Assembly: GCA_017436345.1 (NCBI GenBank)
Contig: JAFSDH010000010.1
Span: forward strand, 62,001 to 126,000
Length of the DNA stretch: 64,000 nucleotides
DNA from: Bacilli bacterium
Lineage (GTDB): Bacteria > Bacillota_I > Bacilli_A > RF39 > UBA660
Direction: 5' to 3'
Shown here: positions 1 to 8,851 of the stretch, piece after piece
Position numbering within the stretch: the first letter of the stretch is position 1
How the letters are laid out: each line of letters begins with the position of its first letter
Notes under the pieces: generated by a model
Told to the model about the DNA's origin: nothing
Seen by the model: only the letters and a program-made list of their open reading frames with translations
The model's database searches: none
Program-made: the position numbers and the translations under genes

Positions 1-1548
1 TACAACTACATTATTATTTATTTTATTTACTACTTTATTTATTACTTTACCATTTCCATAATCACAATATCCCATATAACCACCTAATTCATTAACACAT
101 TTAAGTAGTCTCTTACGATAAAAGAAAACATTAGCAACAAATTTATCATATTCTTTTCCTATTAATAATAAATCATTATCAGTAACAAAATTATTACATT
201 CAATTTTTAAATATTCAGCATCTGTTTGAAAAAATTCATAATAATTATAATAATATAAATTATTTATTACTTTAGATTTTTCAATAATAAATACACTACC
301 ATCATCTCTACGATATTTTCTAACATCCATCTTATACTTAGATAAAAAATTAGGATTATGAACTAATGAAAAATTATTTCCATCAAAATTAAATGAACCA
401 ATATAATTATTATCTCCTAAATTATTTATTCTTTCTTCACTAAATAAAACATTTATAACATAATCATCATATTTTTTTAATAAAGCATATGAACTTTTAT
501 ATTCATCAATTTGTTTCTTATAAACATTATCATTATTCTCAATGCCTTCTAAATACTTAATTTGATTAGATAATTCTTCTTTTTTCTTACTATTAGCAAA
601 TATATTAATCTCTGAAACCAATATCTTGGCATTACTCATTCGTCCATTTTCAGCATAATCACAATATAAATATTTAAATAAATTTATATTATTTTCTTTA
701 ATTAATTCAATACCACTAATCATAAAAGAAGTATTATTATTTCTAACATATTTAGAAGCTTTTAAAGAATATTTAGAGGATTTGAAAAACTTATCAATAT
801 TAACTAAATCGATATTATCTATAATAGAAATATCATTTTCATAATCCAAAATAATTTCATTTTTTGTAGGTTTATGATAACTATTAAATATATCTTTATT
901 ATATACTCCAAAATAATAACAATCAGACTTATTACCAACATGATATAAATATGAATCATACGATAAATCAAAGCAATAACTCTTATTATTTATTTCAAGT
1001 ATATTCCATGCATAACGCATATTATTTCCTTCAACAAAATGACATCTAATTCCTCTTCTATCCATCATTTCTTTAAAGATCAAACTAAATCCATAACTAG
1101 AAGTTTTACGATATAAAATACCAAGCAAAGAATCTAATTCTTTCTTATTATTTAATTTATATCGATGATCAAAAACAACGTATCTTTTTAATTTATTATA
1201 AATAAAATAAGCTGTTTCCAAAGGAGAATAATCTAAAGATATTTCTCTTTCAATCAATTCAAATGTACGAATAATATTAATTAATTCATTTCTAGTATAA
1301 AAATTCTTATTTTCATAATATTCAAAATTATTAGAACGATTTTTTCTATCTTCGTCATAACCACCAGCTACTCTAAAAGTAATATTTTTAGAATCAATAA
1401 TCTTAATTAAATCATTTGATTTAACTCCACAAGTATTATTTAAACGAATTAATAACTGACTATTAGGATTTTGTTTTATAAAACCATTTATATCATCAAT
1501 ATCTTTTTGAAGAAGAGAATCTAAATTAATCTTAAATTTATTATTCAT
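1..1548 (-). CDS. Transglutaminase-like pseudoenzyme (partial, runs off window start)
   Basis: An open reading frame starts at ATG 1548 behind a strong TTGGAGGTAG site and stays open to base 1, so the C-terminus is missing (at least 516 residues). Residues about 115-200 look like a transglutaminase-like (papain-fold) domain: the CxGYA block, the HAWN block and the following Asp. The catalytic Cys is Ser151 (SSYGFS), the His is Tyr179 (RYAWNIL) and only Asp194 (CFDLS) remains, so catalysis is unlikely. The rest is Asn/Lys/Tyr-rich and unrecognised. The start overlaps the stop of the upstream LRR gene by 8 nt, so the two are probably co-expressed. I infer a binding or structural role. Confidence 0.6.
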   Translation of the reverse strand, partial: MNNKFKINLDSLLQKDIDDINGFIKQNPNSQLLIRLNNTCGVKSNDLIKIIDSKNITFRVAGGYDEDRKNRSNNFEYYENKNFYTRNELINIIRTFELIEREISLDYSPLETAYFIYNKLKRYVVFDHRYKLNNKKELDSLLGILYRKTSSYGFSLIFKEMMDRRGIRCHFVEGNNMRYAWNILEINNKSYCFDLSYDSYLYHVGNKSDCYYFGVYNKDIFNSYHKPTKNEIILDYENDISIIDNIDLVNIDKFFKSSKYSLKASKYVRNNNTSFMISGIELIKENNINLFKYLYCDYAENGRMSNAKILVSEINIFANSKKKEELSNQIKYLEGIENNDNVYKKQIDEYKSSYALLKKYDDYVINVLFSEERINNLGDNNYIGSFNFDGNNFSLVHNPNFLSKYKMDVRKYRRDDGSVFIIEKSKVINNLYYYNYYEFFQTDAEYLKIECNNFVTDNDLLLIGKEYDKFVANVFFYRKRLLKCVNELGGYMGYCDYGNGKVINKVVNKINNNVVV

Positions 1549-2254
1549 TTCTACCTCCAACTAAATGATTGTAACAAATAACATCATCCTCATACACTTT
1601 AATATTTAACGCTACTAAATCATCTATTAATTCTTTATTCTTTTTATATTGATTATTAGATATACTTATTTCTGTTAAACCACTATATTTATTAACAAAA
1701 TCTAAATCCATAATATTAGAATTATCTAAAGCAAGTCTTTCTATTAAAATAAAGTGATACATCGTAGCCGTTTCATTAATACTAGAATAACTTAAATCTA
1801 CTTCTATCAAATGAGGAAGATTCTCTAAAAAATTAATCGTATCAAGTTTCATATTAATAAGTTTTATGGCATTTAATCCTTTCATATTACCAATATTTTC
1901 AATATCAGAAACAATACAATTATTAAACCCTAAAGACTTTATCTTAGATTGATATAAACCCTTTATATTAGTTATATGACAATTATTAAACATTAAAACT
2001 TCAAGTCCCAACATTCTAACAATAAATCCAATAACATTATCATCAATATCTGAATTACATATTTCTAATCTTTTTAAATTAGGAAAATATTTTAAAATAG
2101 AAAAATCGATTTTATTATAAAAATTATTTATACCAACAGGATTTAAATATAATTCATCTACTTTTTTTAAATCATCTTCAATAAAATTAGTATCAATTCT
2201 ATTTAACTTATTCATTAAATATAATTGAACTTCTAAGTACGGAATATTTATCAT
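1541..2254 (-). CDS. Leucine-rich-repeat-like protein
   Basis: A 237-residue protein with irregular LRR-like units (LKRLEICNSDI, LEVLMFNNCHI, IKSLGFNNCIV, LNAIKLINMKL, LIEVDLSYSSI), each about 22 residues apart and typical of an LRR solenoid. There is no signal peptide or membrane segment, so it is probably cytoplasmic. I chose ATG 2254 over an in-frame ATG 18 nt upstream because TAGGTGATAAT sits just before it. TGTTATAAT at 2279-2271 is a likely extended -10. It overlaps the transglutaminase-like gene by 8 nt, suggesting a partner pair. The binding target is unknown. Confidence 0.65.
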   Translation of the reverse strand: MINIPYLEVQLYLMNKLNRIDTNFIEDDLKKVDELYLNPVGINNFYNKIDFSILKYFPNLKRLEICNSDIDDNVIGFIVRMLGLEVLMFNNCHITNIKGLYQSKIKSLGFNNCIVSDIENIGNMKGLNAIKLINMKLDTINFLENLPHLIEVDLSYSSINETATMYHFILIERLALDNSNIMDLDFVNKYSGLTEISISNNQYKKNKELIDDLVALNIKVYEDDVICYNHLVGGRNE

Positions 2255-2270
2255 ATTATCACCTATTATC

Positions 2271-2279
2271 ATTATAACA
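2271..2279 (-). promoter_or_regulatory. Extended -10 promoter of the LRR gene
   Basis: TGTTATAAT on the minus strand, 17 nt before ATG 2254. The leader would be only about 10 nt and holds the AGGTGAT ribosome site. Confidence 0.55.
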
Positions 2280-2283
2280 CCAA

Positions 2284-2312
2284 AATAAAAAAGTAGTATA
2301 AAAATACTACTT
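2284..2312 (-). terminator. Terminator after the 2326-2820 membrane gene
   Basis: Arms at 2291-2298 and 2305-2312 (8 bp, AAGTAGTA/TACTACTT) followed on the minus strand by a T-rich run. It lies a few bases upstream of the next promoter. Confidence 0.75.
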
Positions 2313-2325
2313 AATTATAAATTAT

Positions 2326-2820
2326 CTATGTGGCTTCATATATATCAAATTTAGGAGCAATATAATCAAGAATAGGATATAAGAAAACTGCCCCTAAAAA
2401 ATAAAATATTAAAAAGTACATTCCTACTTTTTTCTTTTTATTTTCAGTTACTTTTAATAAAATTAAAGTTCTAGTTAATATATAAATATTAAACATTCCA
2501 AAAATATATCCTAATAAAAAGTCAGCTTTATATGTTTCATATTCACAAGAACGTATAAAATCAGCCATATTTCCAGCATCACCAAATAAAACAAAAAGAA
2601 AATTAAAAATATACATAATAAATATATATATAAAAATACAAAATCCTAATAAACCGATAATAGCTAAAACATATTTAGTTTTATTTTTAATTTTTTTTCT
2701 TAGCTTTTTAACACAAGAAAAAAATAAAAATATTAAAAAAATTATAAAACAATAATAACCAATATAGTAAATAGAATTAAATATTAAATTACTATAACCA
2801 CTGCAATTCAAAAAATTCAT
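2326..2820 (-). CDS. Four-helix integral membrane protein of unknown function
   Basis: A 164-residue protein with about four hydrophobic segments (near residues 14-36, 50-75, 100-122 and 132-152) and a Lys-rich cytoplasmic loop after the first. I do not recognise the family. ATG 2820 is chosen over an upstream in-frame GTG because that GTG is part of the AGGTGATAAAG ribosome site. It has its own extended -10 (TGTTATAAT at 2846-2838) and its own terminator, so it is probably monocistronic. Confidence 0.6.
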   Translation of the reverse strand: MNFLNCSGYSNLIFNSIYYIGYYCFIIFLIFLFFSCVKKLRKKIKNKTKYVLAIIGLLGFCIFIYIFIMYIFNFLFVLFGDAGNMADFIRSCEYETYKADFLLGYIFGMFNIYILTRTLILLKVTENKKKKVGMYFLIFYFLGAVFLYPILDYIAPKFDIYEAT

Positions 2821-2837
2821 CTTTATCACCTAAATTA

Positions 2838-2846
2838 ATTATAACA
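2838..2846 (-). promoter_or_regulatory. Extended -10 promoter of the 2326-2820 gene
   Basis: TGTTATAAT on the minus strand, 17 nt before ATG 2820. No -35 is evident; the upstream sequence is the T-run of the preceding terminator. Confidence 0.55.
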
Positions 2847-2852
2847 CCAAAA

Positions 2853-2878
2853 TAAAAAAGTAGTATAAAAACTACTTT
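2853..2878 (-). terminator. Terminator of the smc operon
   Basis: Arms 2859-2865 and 2871-2877 (AAGTAGT/ACTACTT) with a T-run. The 5' arm contains the stop codon of the 2872-3564 gene. Confidence 0.75.
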
Positions 2879-3564
2879 AATTTATAATATTCCTGTTTTA
2901 ACCAAGCACTTAAATCTTCTACTAAAGATACTTCGACATATTTACGTTCAACCATTTCTTCAAAAGTTGGTTTTTCAACCGTAAATAAATAATTATTTTC
3001 TATTATATCTAAGAACTTTAAATTATCTAAAAACTCTTCACGGATTGTCTTATCTTCACTAATTAAAAGATTTTCATAATCATTCATTCTCTTAAAACAA
3101 GTTGCCTCATCAATACTATTTCTTAAATTATCTAAATCATCTAAAGATATCTTACTCTTATCTCTATAATTTAATAATTGATTAGATTTTGAATAATTCT
3201 CACCCTCATTAGTAAACTCCATATAACAAACTCTTATATCTGCTACAACTCGATTTAAAACTTGTTTATATTCCAAATCATCAATATCAAAATCTTTTAA
3301 TTCCCACCAATAAAAACTATCATTAGGCACTGTAATATCTTCCATATTAGATATAATCCTACTTAAACTATTATCGTAAAGTTCCCACCAATGATTAACA
3401 CTATATTCTTCTACTATCATTTTTTTAGAACTAATAAATAAAGATAAAATAATTATAATAAATATGATTAAGATTGAAATAATACCAAATAACCAACTAT
3501 TTCTTTTTTCAACCTTTTCACTTTTTTCAATATTATTATCCTTCCCCTTAACTTGCTTCTTCAT
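2872..3564 (-). CDS. Single-pass membrane protein downstream of smc
   Basis: A 230-residue protein with a charged N-terminus, one transmembrane helix (about 24-45, Ile/Leu/Phe-rich) and an acidic, helical domain that would face outward. I do not recognise the family. The ribosome site AGGTGAATT overlaps the smc stop (TAGGTGA), so it is translated from the smc transcript. The linkage to smc may simply be transcriptional. The usual smc neighbours rnc and ftsY are absent here. Confidence 0.6.
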   Translation of the reverse strand: MKKQVKGKDNNIEKSEKVEKRNSWLFGIISILIIFIIIILSLFISSKKMIVEEYSVNHWWELYDNSLSRIISNMEDITVPNDSFYWWELKDFDIDDLEYKQVLNRVVADIRVCYMEFTNEGENYSKSNQLLNYRDKSKISLDDLDNLRNSIDEATCFKRMNDYENLLISEDKTIREEFLDNLKFLDIIENNYLFTVEKPTFEEMVERKYVEVSLVEDLSAWLKQEYYKLK

Positions 3565-3571
3565 AATTCAC

Positions 3572-6523
3572 CTACTTAACATCAATTTGATCTAATTTAA
3601 CACTAACAAGTTTTGATACACCAGACTCTTGCATTGTAATACCATATAAAGTATCTGCATATTCCATAGTCTTTTTCTTATGTGTAATTATCAAAAATTG
3701 TGTCTTATCTTTATAATGATTTAAATAAGTACCAAAATTATCAACATTAGCTTCATCAAGAGCCGCTTCCACTTCATCAAATAAACAAAATGGTACAGTT
3801 CTAACATTTAAAATAGCAAAAATTAAACTAATTGCTGTAAGAGTCTTTTCACCACCAGATAATAAAGATAAAGTCTTTAATTTTTTTCCTGGTGGACAAG
3901 CACTAATTTCAATATCAGTTTCAAGCACATTATTAGGATCAGTTAACTTCAAATGAGCACTTCCACCTTTAAATAACTCTTTAAATACTTTTCTAAATTC
4001 TTCATCAACAAGCTTAAACGTCTTAGTAAATTCGCTCTTCATAACATCATCCATCTCATCAATAATTTCAAGAAGAGTTTCTTTTGCATTCACTAAATCA
4101 TTTCTTTGGCTAGTTAAAAATTCATATCTTTCACTAACTCTTTTATATTCATCTATTGCCGCAAGATTAACCATTCCAAGTCTTTTAATATTATTCTTAT
4201 ATGTAGAAACTAAACTTCTAGCTTCTTCAACACTAACTTCTAGACTATAATTATCTCTAGCTTTTTCATATGTTAATTCATATTCTTCATTTAAAGTATT
4301 TAAATAATTATCAAGTTTAACATCATTTTTAGAAATAGATATTTCTAACTCTTTTAACTCTTTTTCATATTTATAAAGTTCTGAATTATTTATCTTATTT
4401 ATAGCTTCCATCTCATCTATCAAACTAGATAATTTATCTTTCTCAGATACCTTTACAGAAATACTCTTTTGTAATTCTTCTTTATCACGACTTACTTCAT
4501 AAAATAAGCTCATAATACGTTCTTCTTCTTTTGATAAAGATGAATCAACAACATGACCTAAACTATTAAGTTCTGATTCAACGCTTTCAAGTTCACCCTT
4601 TAATAAAATAATATCATTTTTATTAGTACGAATCTTTTCTTCAATTGAAACTAACTTAGTCTTTTCTTTATATATATCTTCTTCCTTAGAATGAATTAAA
4701 TCATTATATTCTTCTACTTGTTTATCAAGTTCAACTATTAAAGAATTAATTTCATTTTTTTGAAGCAAACATAAATCTAAATCTCTCTTATCACTAATAA
4801 CACTTCTCGTTATTTTTAAACTACCACCAGTAATAGATCCCCCAACATTAATAACTTCTCCATCAAGAGTAACGATCTTATAACGATTATTTATCTTACG
4901 ACTAATTCTATTAGCACTATCTAAATCTTTAACTAAAATAACATTACCAAGTTGATTAGATACAACACTGTGATAAATGCTTTCATATTCAACAACATTT
5001 ATAAATATATTAATATATCCTTCATCATTACAAATACTACTAACTATTTCCGGATCAACACCACGTGGTTTAACAACATTTAAAGGAAAGAAAGTAGCTC
5101 TACCTAAATTATTATCTTTAAGATAATTTATTGCATGTTTAGCACTATTTTCATTATCAACAACAACATATTGCTTACTAGATAAAAGTGCTACTTCTAA
5201 AGCTTTAGTATAACTATTATCACAACTAACTATATTCCCCAAAACTTGATGAATACCAGAAAGTCTAGGATTATTTAAAACAGCTTTAACACTACTATTT
5301 AAATTACCACCATTTTCAATGTTATTAGTAAGAACTTCTATTTTATGATTTAAATCAACTAAATCACGTCTCTTATATCCACTCTCACTTAAAATATTAG
5401 AATATTTATTCTTTAATGATGATAATTCCATATCAAGTTTATCAATAATACTACTTTGTTCATTATAATTATTCTTTAATATTTCATAATCTTTTTCTTT
5501 TAAATAAACATCATTAGAAATACGCATTGAATTTTCTTTTAAATTAGCAATATTTTCATGAATCTTTTGATCTCCAGCTTGATATTTACTTCTTTCTTTT
5601 AGAAGGTTCTTTTCACCATTTAATTGTTCTTCTTTACGAATTAAACTAACTAAATTATTATTAAGTTCATTAACTTCTAGAGAAATCTTAGATAACTCAT
5701 TCTTTTTATCAATAAGTTCACTATCATCTCTATTATTCTTTATATTTAAATTTAAAATATTATTATTTAATTCTTCTACCCTTTTCTTATCATTTTCACA
5801 AATATAATTAATACGCTCAATCTCACTAGCTATTAAAGCTACTTCAACGTCTTCTAACTTTTCTTTATTTTCAATATATTCTAAAGCTTGACGACTTTGT
5901 TCCTTTAAAGGTTCTACTTGAACTTCTAACTCAGCAATTATATCATCTACTCTATTCATATTATCACGAGTACGATCTAATTTTCGAATAGCTTCTTCTT
6001 TACGTTTTTTATATTTTAAAACACCTGCAGCTTCTTCAAAAATCGCACGACGATCACTAACTGAATTAGATAAAATTCTATCTACTTCCCCTTGCGAAAT
6101 AATATTAAAAGAATCTCTTCCAATCCCACTATCAATAAATAAGTCTGTAATATCTTTTAAACGACATTTTTCCCCATTTAAAAAATATTCATTTTCACCA
6201 CTACGATAAACTCTTCTTTTAACAACAACTTCATTATAAGGAATATTTAAATAATTATCACTATTATCAAAAGTCAACGAAACAGATGCAACATTTAAAG
6301 GATTTCTTGAATTACTACCAGTAAATATAACATCAGTCATCCCATTATCTCCTCTTAAAGATTTAACTGATTGCTCACCAAGCACCCATCTAACAGCATC
6401 AACAATATTACTTTTACCAGATCCATTTGGACCAACAATACAAGTTGTTTTATTATCAAGATTTATTGTTAATTTATCAGCAAACGATTTAAATCCTGTT
6501 GCTTGAATTTCCTTTAAATACAT
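3572..6523 (-). CDS. smc: Chromosome partition protein SMC, short-arm form
   Basis: The ATPase of the bacterial condensin, which with ScpA/ScpB compacts and resolves chromosomes. Residues (983-aa form): Walker A GPNGSGKSN near 31-39, coiled coil about 165-395, hinge about 410-560 (GIHQVLGNIVSC ... GGSITGGS), second coil about 570-800, ABC signature LSGGEKT near 889 and Walker B LFDEVEAALDEAN near 914-926. Both arms are roughly 100 residues shorter than in the 1186-aa B. subtilis protein, a size known for mycoplasma P115/SMC. ATG 6523 (MYLKEI) follows AGGGTGAT and matches the family start; an in-frame ATG three codons upstream is less likely. Confidence 0.95.
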   Translation of the reverse strand: MYLKEIQATGFKSFADKLTINLDNKTTCIVGPNGSGKSNIVDAVRWVLGEQSVKSLRGDNGMTDVIFTGSNSRNPLNVASVSLTFDNSDNYLNIPYNEVVVKRRVYRSGENEYFLNGEKCRLKDITDLFIDSGIGRDSFNIISQGEVDRILSNSVSDRRAIFEEAAGVLKYKKRKEEAIRKLDRTRDNMNRVDDIIAELEVQVEPLKEQSRQALEYIENKEKLEDVEVALIASEIERINYICENDKKRVEELNNNILNLNIKNNRDDSELIDKKNELSKISLEVNELNNNLVSLIRKEEQLNGEKNLLKERSKYQAGDQKIHENIANLKENSMRISNDVYLKEKDYEILKNNYNEQSSIIDKLDMELSSLKNKYSNILSESGYKRRDLVDLNHKIEVLTNNIENGGNLNSSVKAVLNNPRLSGIHQVLGNIVSCDNSYTKALEVALLSSKQYVVVDNENSAKHAINYLKDNNLGRATFFPLNVVKPRGVDPEIVSSICNDEGYINIFINVVEYESIYHSVVSNQLGNVILVKDLDSANRISRKINNRYKIVTLDGEVINVGGSITGGSLKITRSVISDKRDLDLCLLQKNEINSLIVELDKQVEEYNDLIHSKEEDIYKEKTKLVSIEEKIRTNKNDIILLKGELESVESELNSLGHVVDSSLSKEEERIMSLFYEVSRDKEELQKSISVKVSEKDKLSSLIDEMEAINKINNSELYKYEKELKELEISISKNDVKLDNYLNTLNEEYELTYEKARDNYSLEVSVEEARSLVSTYKNNIKRLGMVNLAAIDEYKRVSERYEFLTSQRNDLVNAKETLLEIIDEMDDVMKSEFTKTFKLVDEEFRKVFKELFKGGSAHLKLTDPNNVLETDIEISACPPGKKLKTLSLLSGGEKTLTAISLIFAILNVRTVPFCLFDEVEAALDEANVDNFGTYLNHYKDKTQFLIITHKKKTMEYADTLYGITMQESGVSKLVSVKLDQIDVK

Positions 6524-6591
6524 ACATATCACCCTATTTCACTATATAAAATTATACACTAAATTACTAAAAAAAGTAAATGACAAGAAAA

Positions 6592-6609
6592 AATAACATT
6601 ACTGTTATT
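6592..6609 (-). terminator. Weak terminator after the 6611-6910 gene
   Basis: A 6-bp stem (6592-6597 with 6604-6609) followed on the minus strand by a T-rich run. Confidence 0.5.
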
Positions 6610-6610
6610 C

Positions 6611-6910
6611 TTACTTAAATATCAAAAATGATATACCTATACCAAGAATTAATAAAAATAATACAACAATATAAGCTATAATTATCTTTTTTCGATTATC
6701 TTTATCATCTTCATCATCATAATCATAATTAGAATATGCATAATCTCCTTCATCATATTCAACACTATTAATATTAGTTAAAGGTTTATAATTTTCATAC
6801 ATATCATCTTCTGAATATGGTCTTTGATGTGATTCATAACTTCTCTTATCTATATCTCCAAAATATAAAGTATCTTCCTCTTTATTATTTTTAATTTTTT
6901 TATCTTCCAT
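6611..6910 (-). CDS. Small acidic tail-anchored membrane protein
   Basis: A 99-residue protein. Residues 1-70 are polar and very acidic/Tyr-rich (runs of DDEDD) and residues about 73-97 form one C-terminal helix, so it looks tail-anchored with the N-terminus inside. GGTGATGGT precedes ATG 6910. I do not recognise the family. It lies between rseP and smc with its own weak terminator, so it is probably a separate unit. Confidence 0.55.
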   Translation of the reverse strand: MEDKKIKNNKEEDTLYFGDIDKRSYESHQRPYSEDDMYENYKPLTNINSVEYDEGDYAYSNYDYDDEDDKDNRKKIIIAYIVVLFLLILGIGISFLIFK

Positions 6911-6952
6911 ACCATCACCATCTTATAAAGAAATTATATCAAATAAAATAAC

Positions 6953-6980
6953 AAAAAAAAAGAGATATAAATCTCTTTAA
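6953..6980 (-). terminator. Terminator of the uppS-cdsA-rseP operon
   Basis: Arms 6959-6966 and 6971-6978 (AAAGAGAT/ATCTCTTT) plus a nine-base T-run. Confidence 0.85.
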
Positions 6981-6984
6981 ACTA

Positions 6985-8052
6985 CTATTTAAATATTAAT
7001 TTAAATATATCATTACCAGTAATATAAATAGCTAAAATAATTATTAATACAAATCCAATCATATTAATTAAATTTTCTGTTTCAGCTTTTATAGGTTTAC
7101 CTTTAATTTTTTCTATTAATAATAAGAAAATTCTACCACCATCAAATGCTGGGAACGGTATTAAATTTAAGAAACCAACGTTAACACTTAATAATGCTGT
7201 AAGTTGCATTAAAGTTAAGAACCCATAAGTTTTAGCTTCTCCAACAACAGAATAAATACCTACTGGCCCACTTAAACTATTAACACTCAAACCACCAGTA
7301 AACAAGTTTCCAAGAACAATAACCATTTGTCTTAAAATTGCTCCCATTTTTACAAAACTATATTCTATAGCTGCTAAAAAACCTTTTTCATAAGTTGTTT
7401 TAAACTCAACACCATAGTAATAATTAGTATTACCATCTTCTTCAACTTCTTTAGGTTCAATAGTATAGTCTTTTACTTTACCATCACTATCTTCAATCTT
7501 CAAATCCAAACTACTACCAACATCATTTAATGTAATATATAACTGAACATCATCAATAGTCTTTGTCTTATGACCATTTACTTCTAATATTTTATCTCCT
7601 GCTTCTATTCCTGCTTCAGCCATTGGATAATCTTCAGTAACTCCAGAAATAATCGGATCCATTACTGGTGAACCACCAATTAACCCTACTAAGAATAAAA
7701 AGATAAACGCTAGAATAAAGTTATTACCAGCACCAAAGAATAATATCAAAAATCTTTGCCAAATAGGCTTAGCAAATAGCTTTCTATTTTTAGGAATCTT
7801 TTTTCCCTTATCGTCTGTTTCTTCACCATCTTCACCAGCTAATGCACAAAATCCACCAATTGGAATTGCACGAACTGAATAATCAGTTTCACCTTTTTTC
7901 CAACCAAATATTTTTGGTCCCATTCCAATTGCAAATTCATGAACATATACTCCAAACTTCTTAGCCCATATAAAATGTCCAAATTCATGAACTAATATAA
8001 TTATTCCAAGAATTAAAACAAAATATATCAAAGTAATTATTGCATTCATCAT
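6985..8052 (-). CDS. rseP: Site-2 intramembrane zinc metalloprotease RseP/RasP
   Basis: An S2P-family protease that cuts membrane anti-sigma factors and remnant signal peptides within the membrane. The zinc site HEFGH lies in the first helix (about residues 22-26), a PDZ domain spans about 130-200 (GSPVMDPIISGV, AGIEAGDKILEVNG), and the third zinc ligand motif is NLIPFPAFDGGR near 300. Its length (355 aa) is somewhat below the 420-450 typical of Bacilli. ATG 8052 overlaps the cdsA TGA as ATGA; a second ATG follows at once. It ends the conserved uppS-cdsA-rseP order. Confidence 0.93.
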   Translation of the reverse strand: MMNAIITLIYFVLILGIIILVHEFGHFIWAKKFGVYVHEFAIGMGPKIFGWKKGETDYSVRAIPIGGFCALAGEDGEETDDKGKKIPKNRKLFAKPIWQRFLILFFGAGNNFILAFIFLFLVGLIGGSPVMDPIISGVTEDYPMAEAGIEAGDKILEVNGHKTKTIDDVQLYITLNDVGSSLDLKIEDSDGKVKDYTIEPKEVEEDGNTNYYYGVEFKTTYEKGFLAAIEYSFVKMGAILRQMVIVLGNLFTGGLSVNSLSGPVGIYSVVGEAKTYGFLTLMQLTALLSVNVGFLNLIPFPAFDGGRIFLLLIEKIKGKPIKAETENLINMIGFVLIIILAIYITGNDIFKLIFK

Positions 8053-8849
8053 AAAATCACCAAAAATAATAAGAATCCTAATACAACAAATATAGTACTA
8101 TCTAATCTATCTAAAATACCTCCATGACCAGGAATTAAATTAGAGAAATCTTTTTCACCATAATGTCTTTTAATTGCAGAGAAAACTAAATCACCTAATT
8201 GTCCTATAATACTTAAACATAAAGTAACTAGTATAACTACAATAATACTAACTCCTGGATCAATTACTGTATTAAAGAATATTGTTCCAAATACAGTTCC
8301 CCATAAAGCACCACCAAAGAATCCTTCCCAAGTTTTCTTAGGAGATATTTTAGGAGCAAATTTATGCTTACCAATAAATCTACCAGTAATTAAAGCAAAA
8401 GTATCTGTCATAATAGTAATTAAGAATATATAAATTATATATAATAAACTAAAATTTCTAATTAATATTAATAAATTCATACTAATACCAATAAACAAAG
8501 TAGCTCCCATCATAAATAAAGCATCATCAACACTATATTTCTTATCATCATTAATAAATACTACAGGTAAAATAAATGCAAAAATCATAAAAGCAACTAG
8601 TCTATAATCAATTTCAAATACTAAACTAGAAGAAGTATGATTATTCATCGTTAAAAACCCTACTAATAAATAACCAAATAATTCCATTAAAGTTGGAAAT
8701 TCTTTTTGTTTTCTCTTAACTTTAAATATTTCATGTAAAGCTATTAATGATATAGCTAACATTAATAAAGCAAAAGGTAGTTTTCCAATAATAAGTAATG
8801 GAACAAATATAAGTAATAATATAATCGCACTAATAATTCTAATTTTCAT
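8049..8849 (-). CDS. cdsA: Phosphatidate cytidylyltransferase
   Basis: Makes CDP-diacylglycerol from CTP and phosphatidic acid, the branch point to phosphatidylglycerol and cardiolipin. A 266-residue polytopic protein of about seven or eight helices with the family signature: SPKKTWEGFFGG, GQLGDLVFSAIKRHYGEKD and the terminal PGHGGILDRLDS. The stop is TGA, evidence for standard UGA usage here. It starts 2 nt after uppS ends and overlaps rseP by 4 nt, so the three are translationally coupled. Confidence 0.95.
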   Translation of the reverse strand: MKIRIISAIILLLIFVPLLIIGKLPFALLMLAISLIALHEIFKVKRKQKEFPTLMELFGYLLVGFLTMNNHTSSSLVFEIDYRLVAFMIFAFILPVVFINDDKKYSVDDALFMMGATLFIGISMNLLILIRNFSLLYIIYIFLITIMTDTFALITGRFIGKHKFAPKISPKKTWEGFFGGALWGTVFGTIFFNTVIDPGVSIIVVILVTLCLSIIGQLGDLVFSAIKRHYGEKDFSNLIPGHGGILDRLDSTIFVVLGFLLFLVIL

Positions 8850-8851
8850 AA

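Noticed and set aside
1-1548. Active transglutaminase or cysteine protease
   Set aside because: Both catalytic Cys and His are substituted (Ser151, Tyr179).
8049-8051. Mycoplasma-type code (UGA = Trp)
   Set aside because: cdsA and the DUF4186 gene end in TGA at the expected length, and Trp is encoded by TGG throughout (for example the micro-protein at 35818 and miaB).
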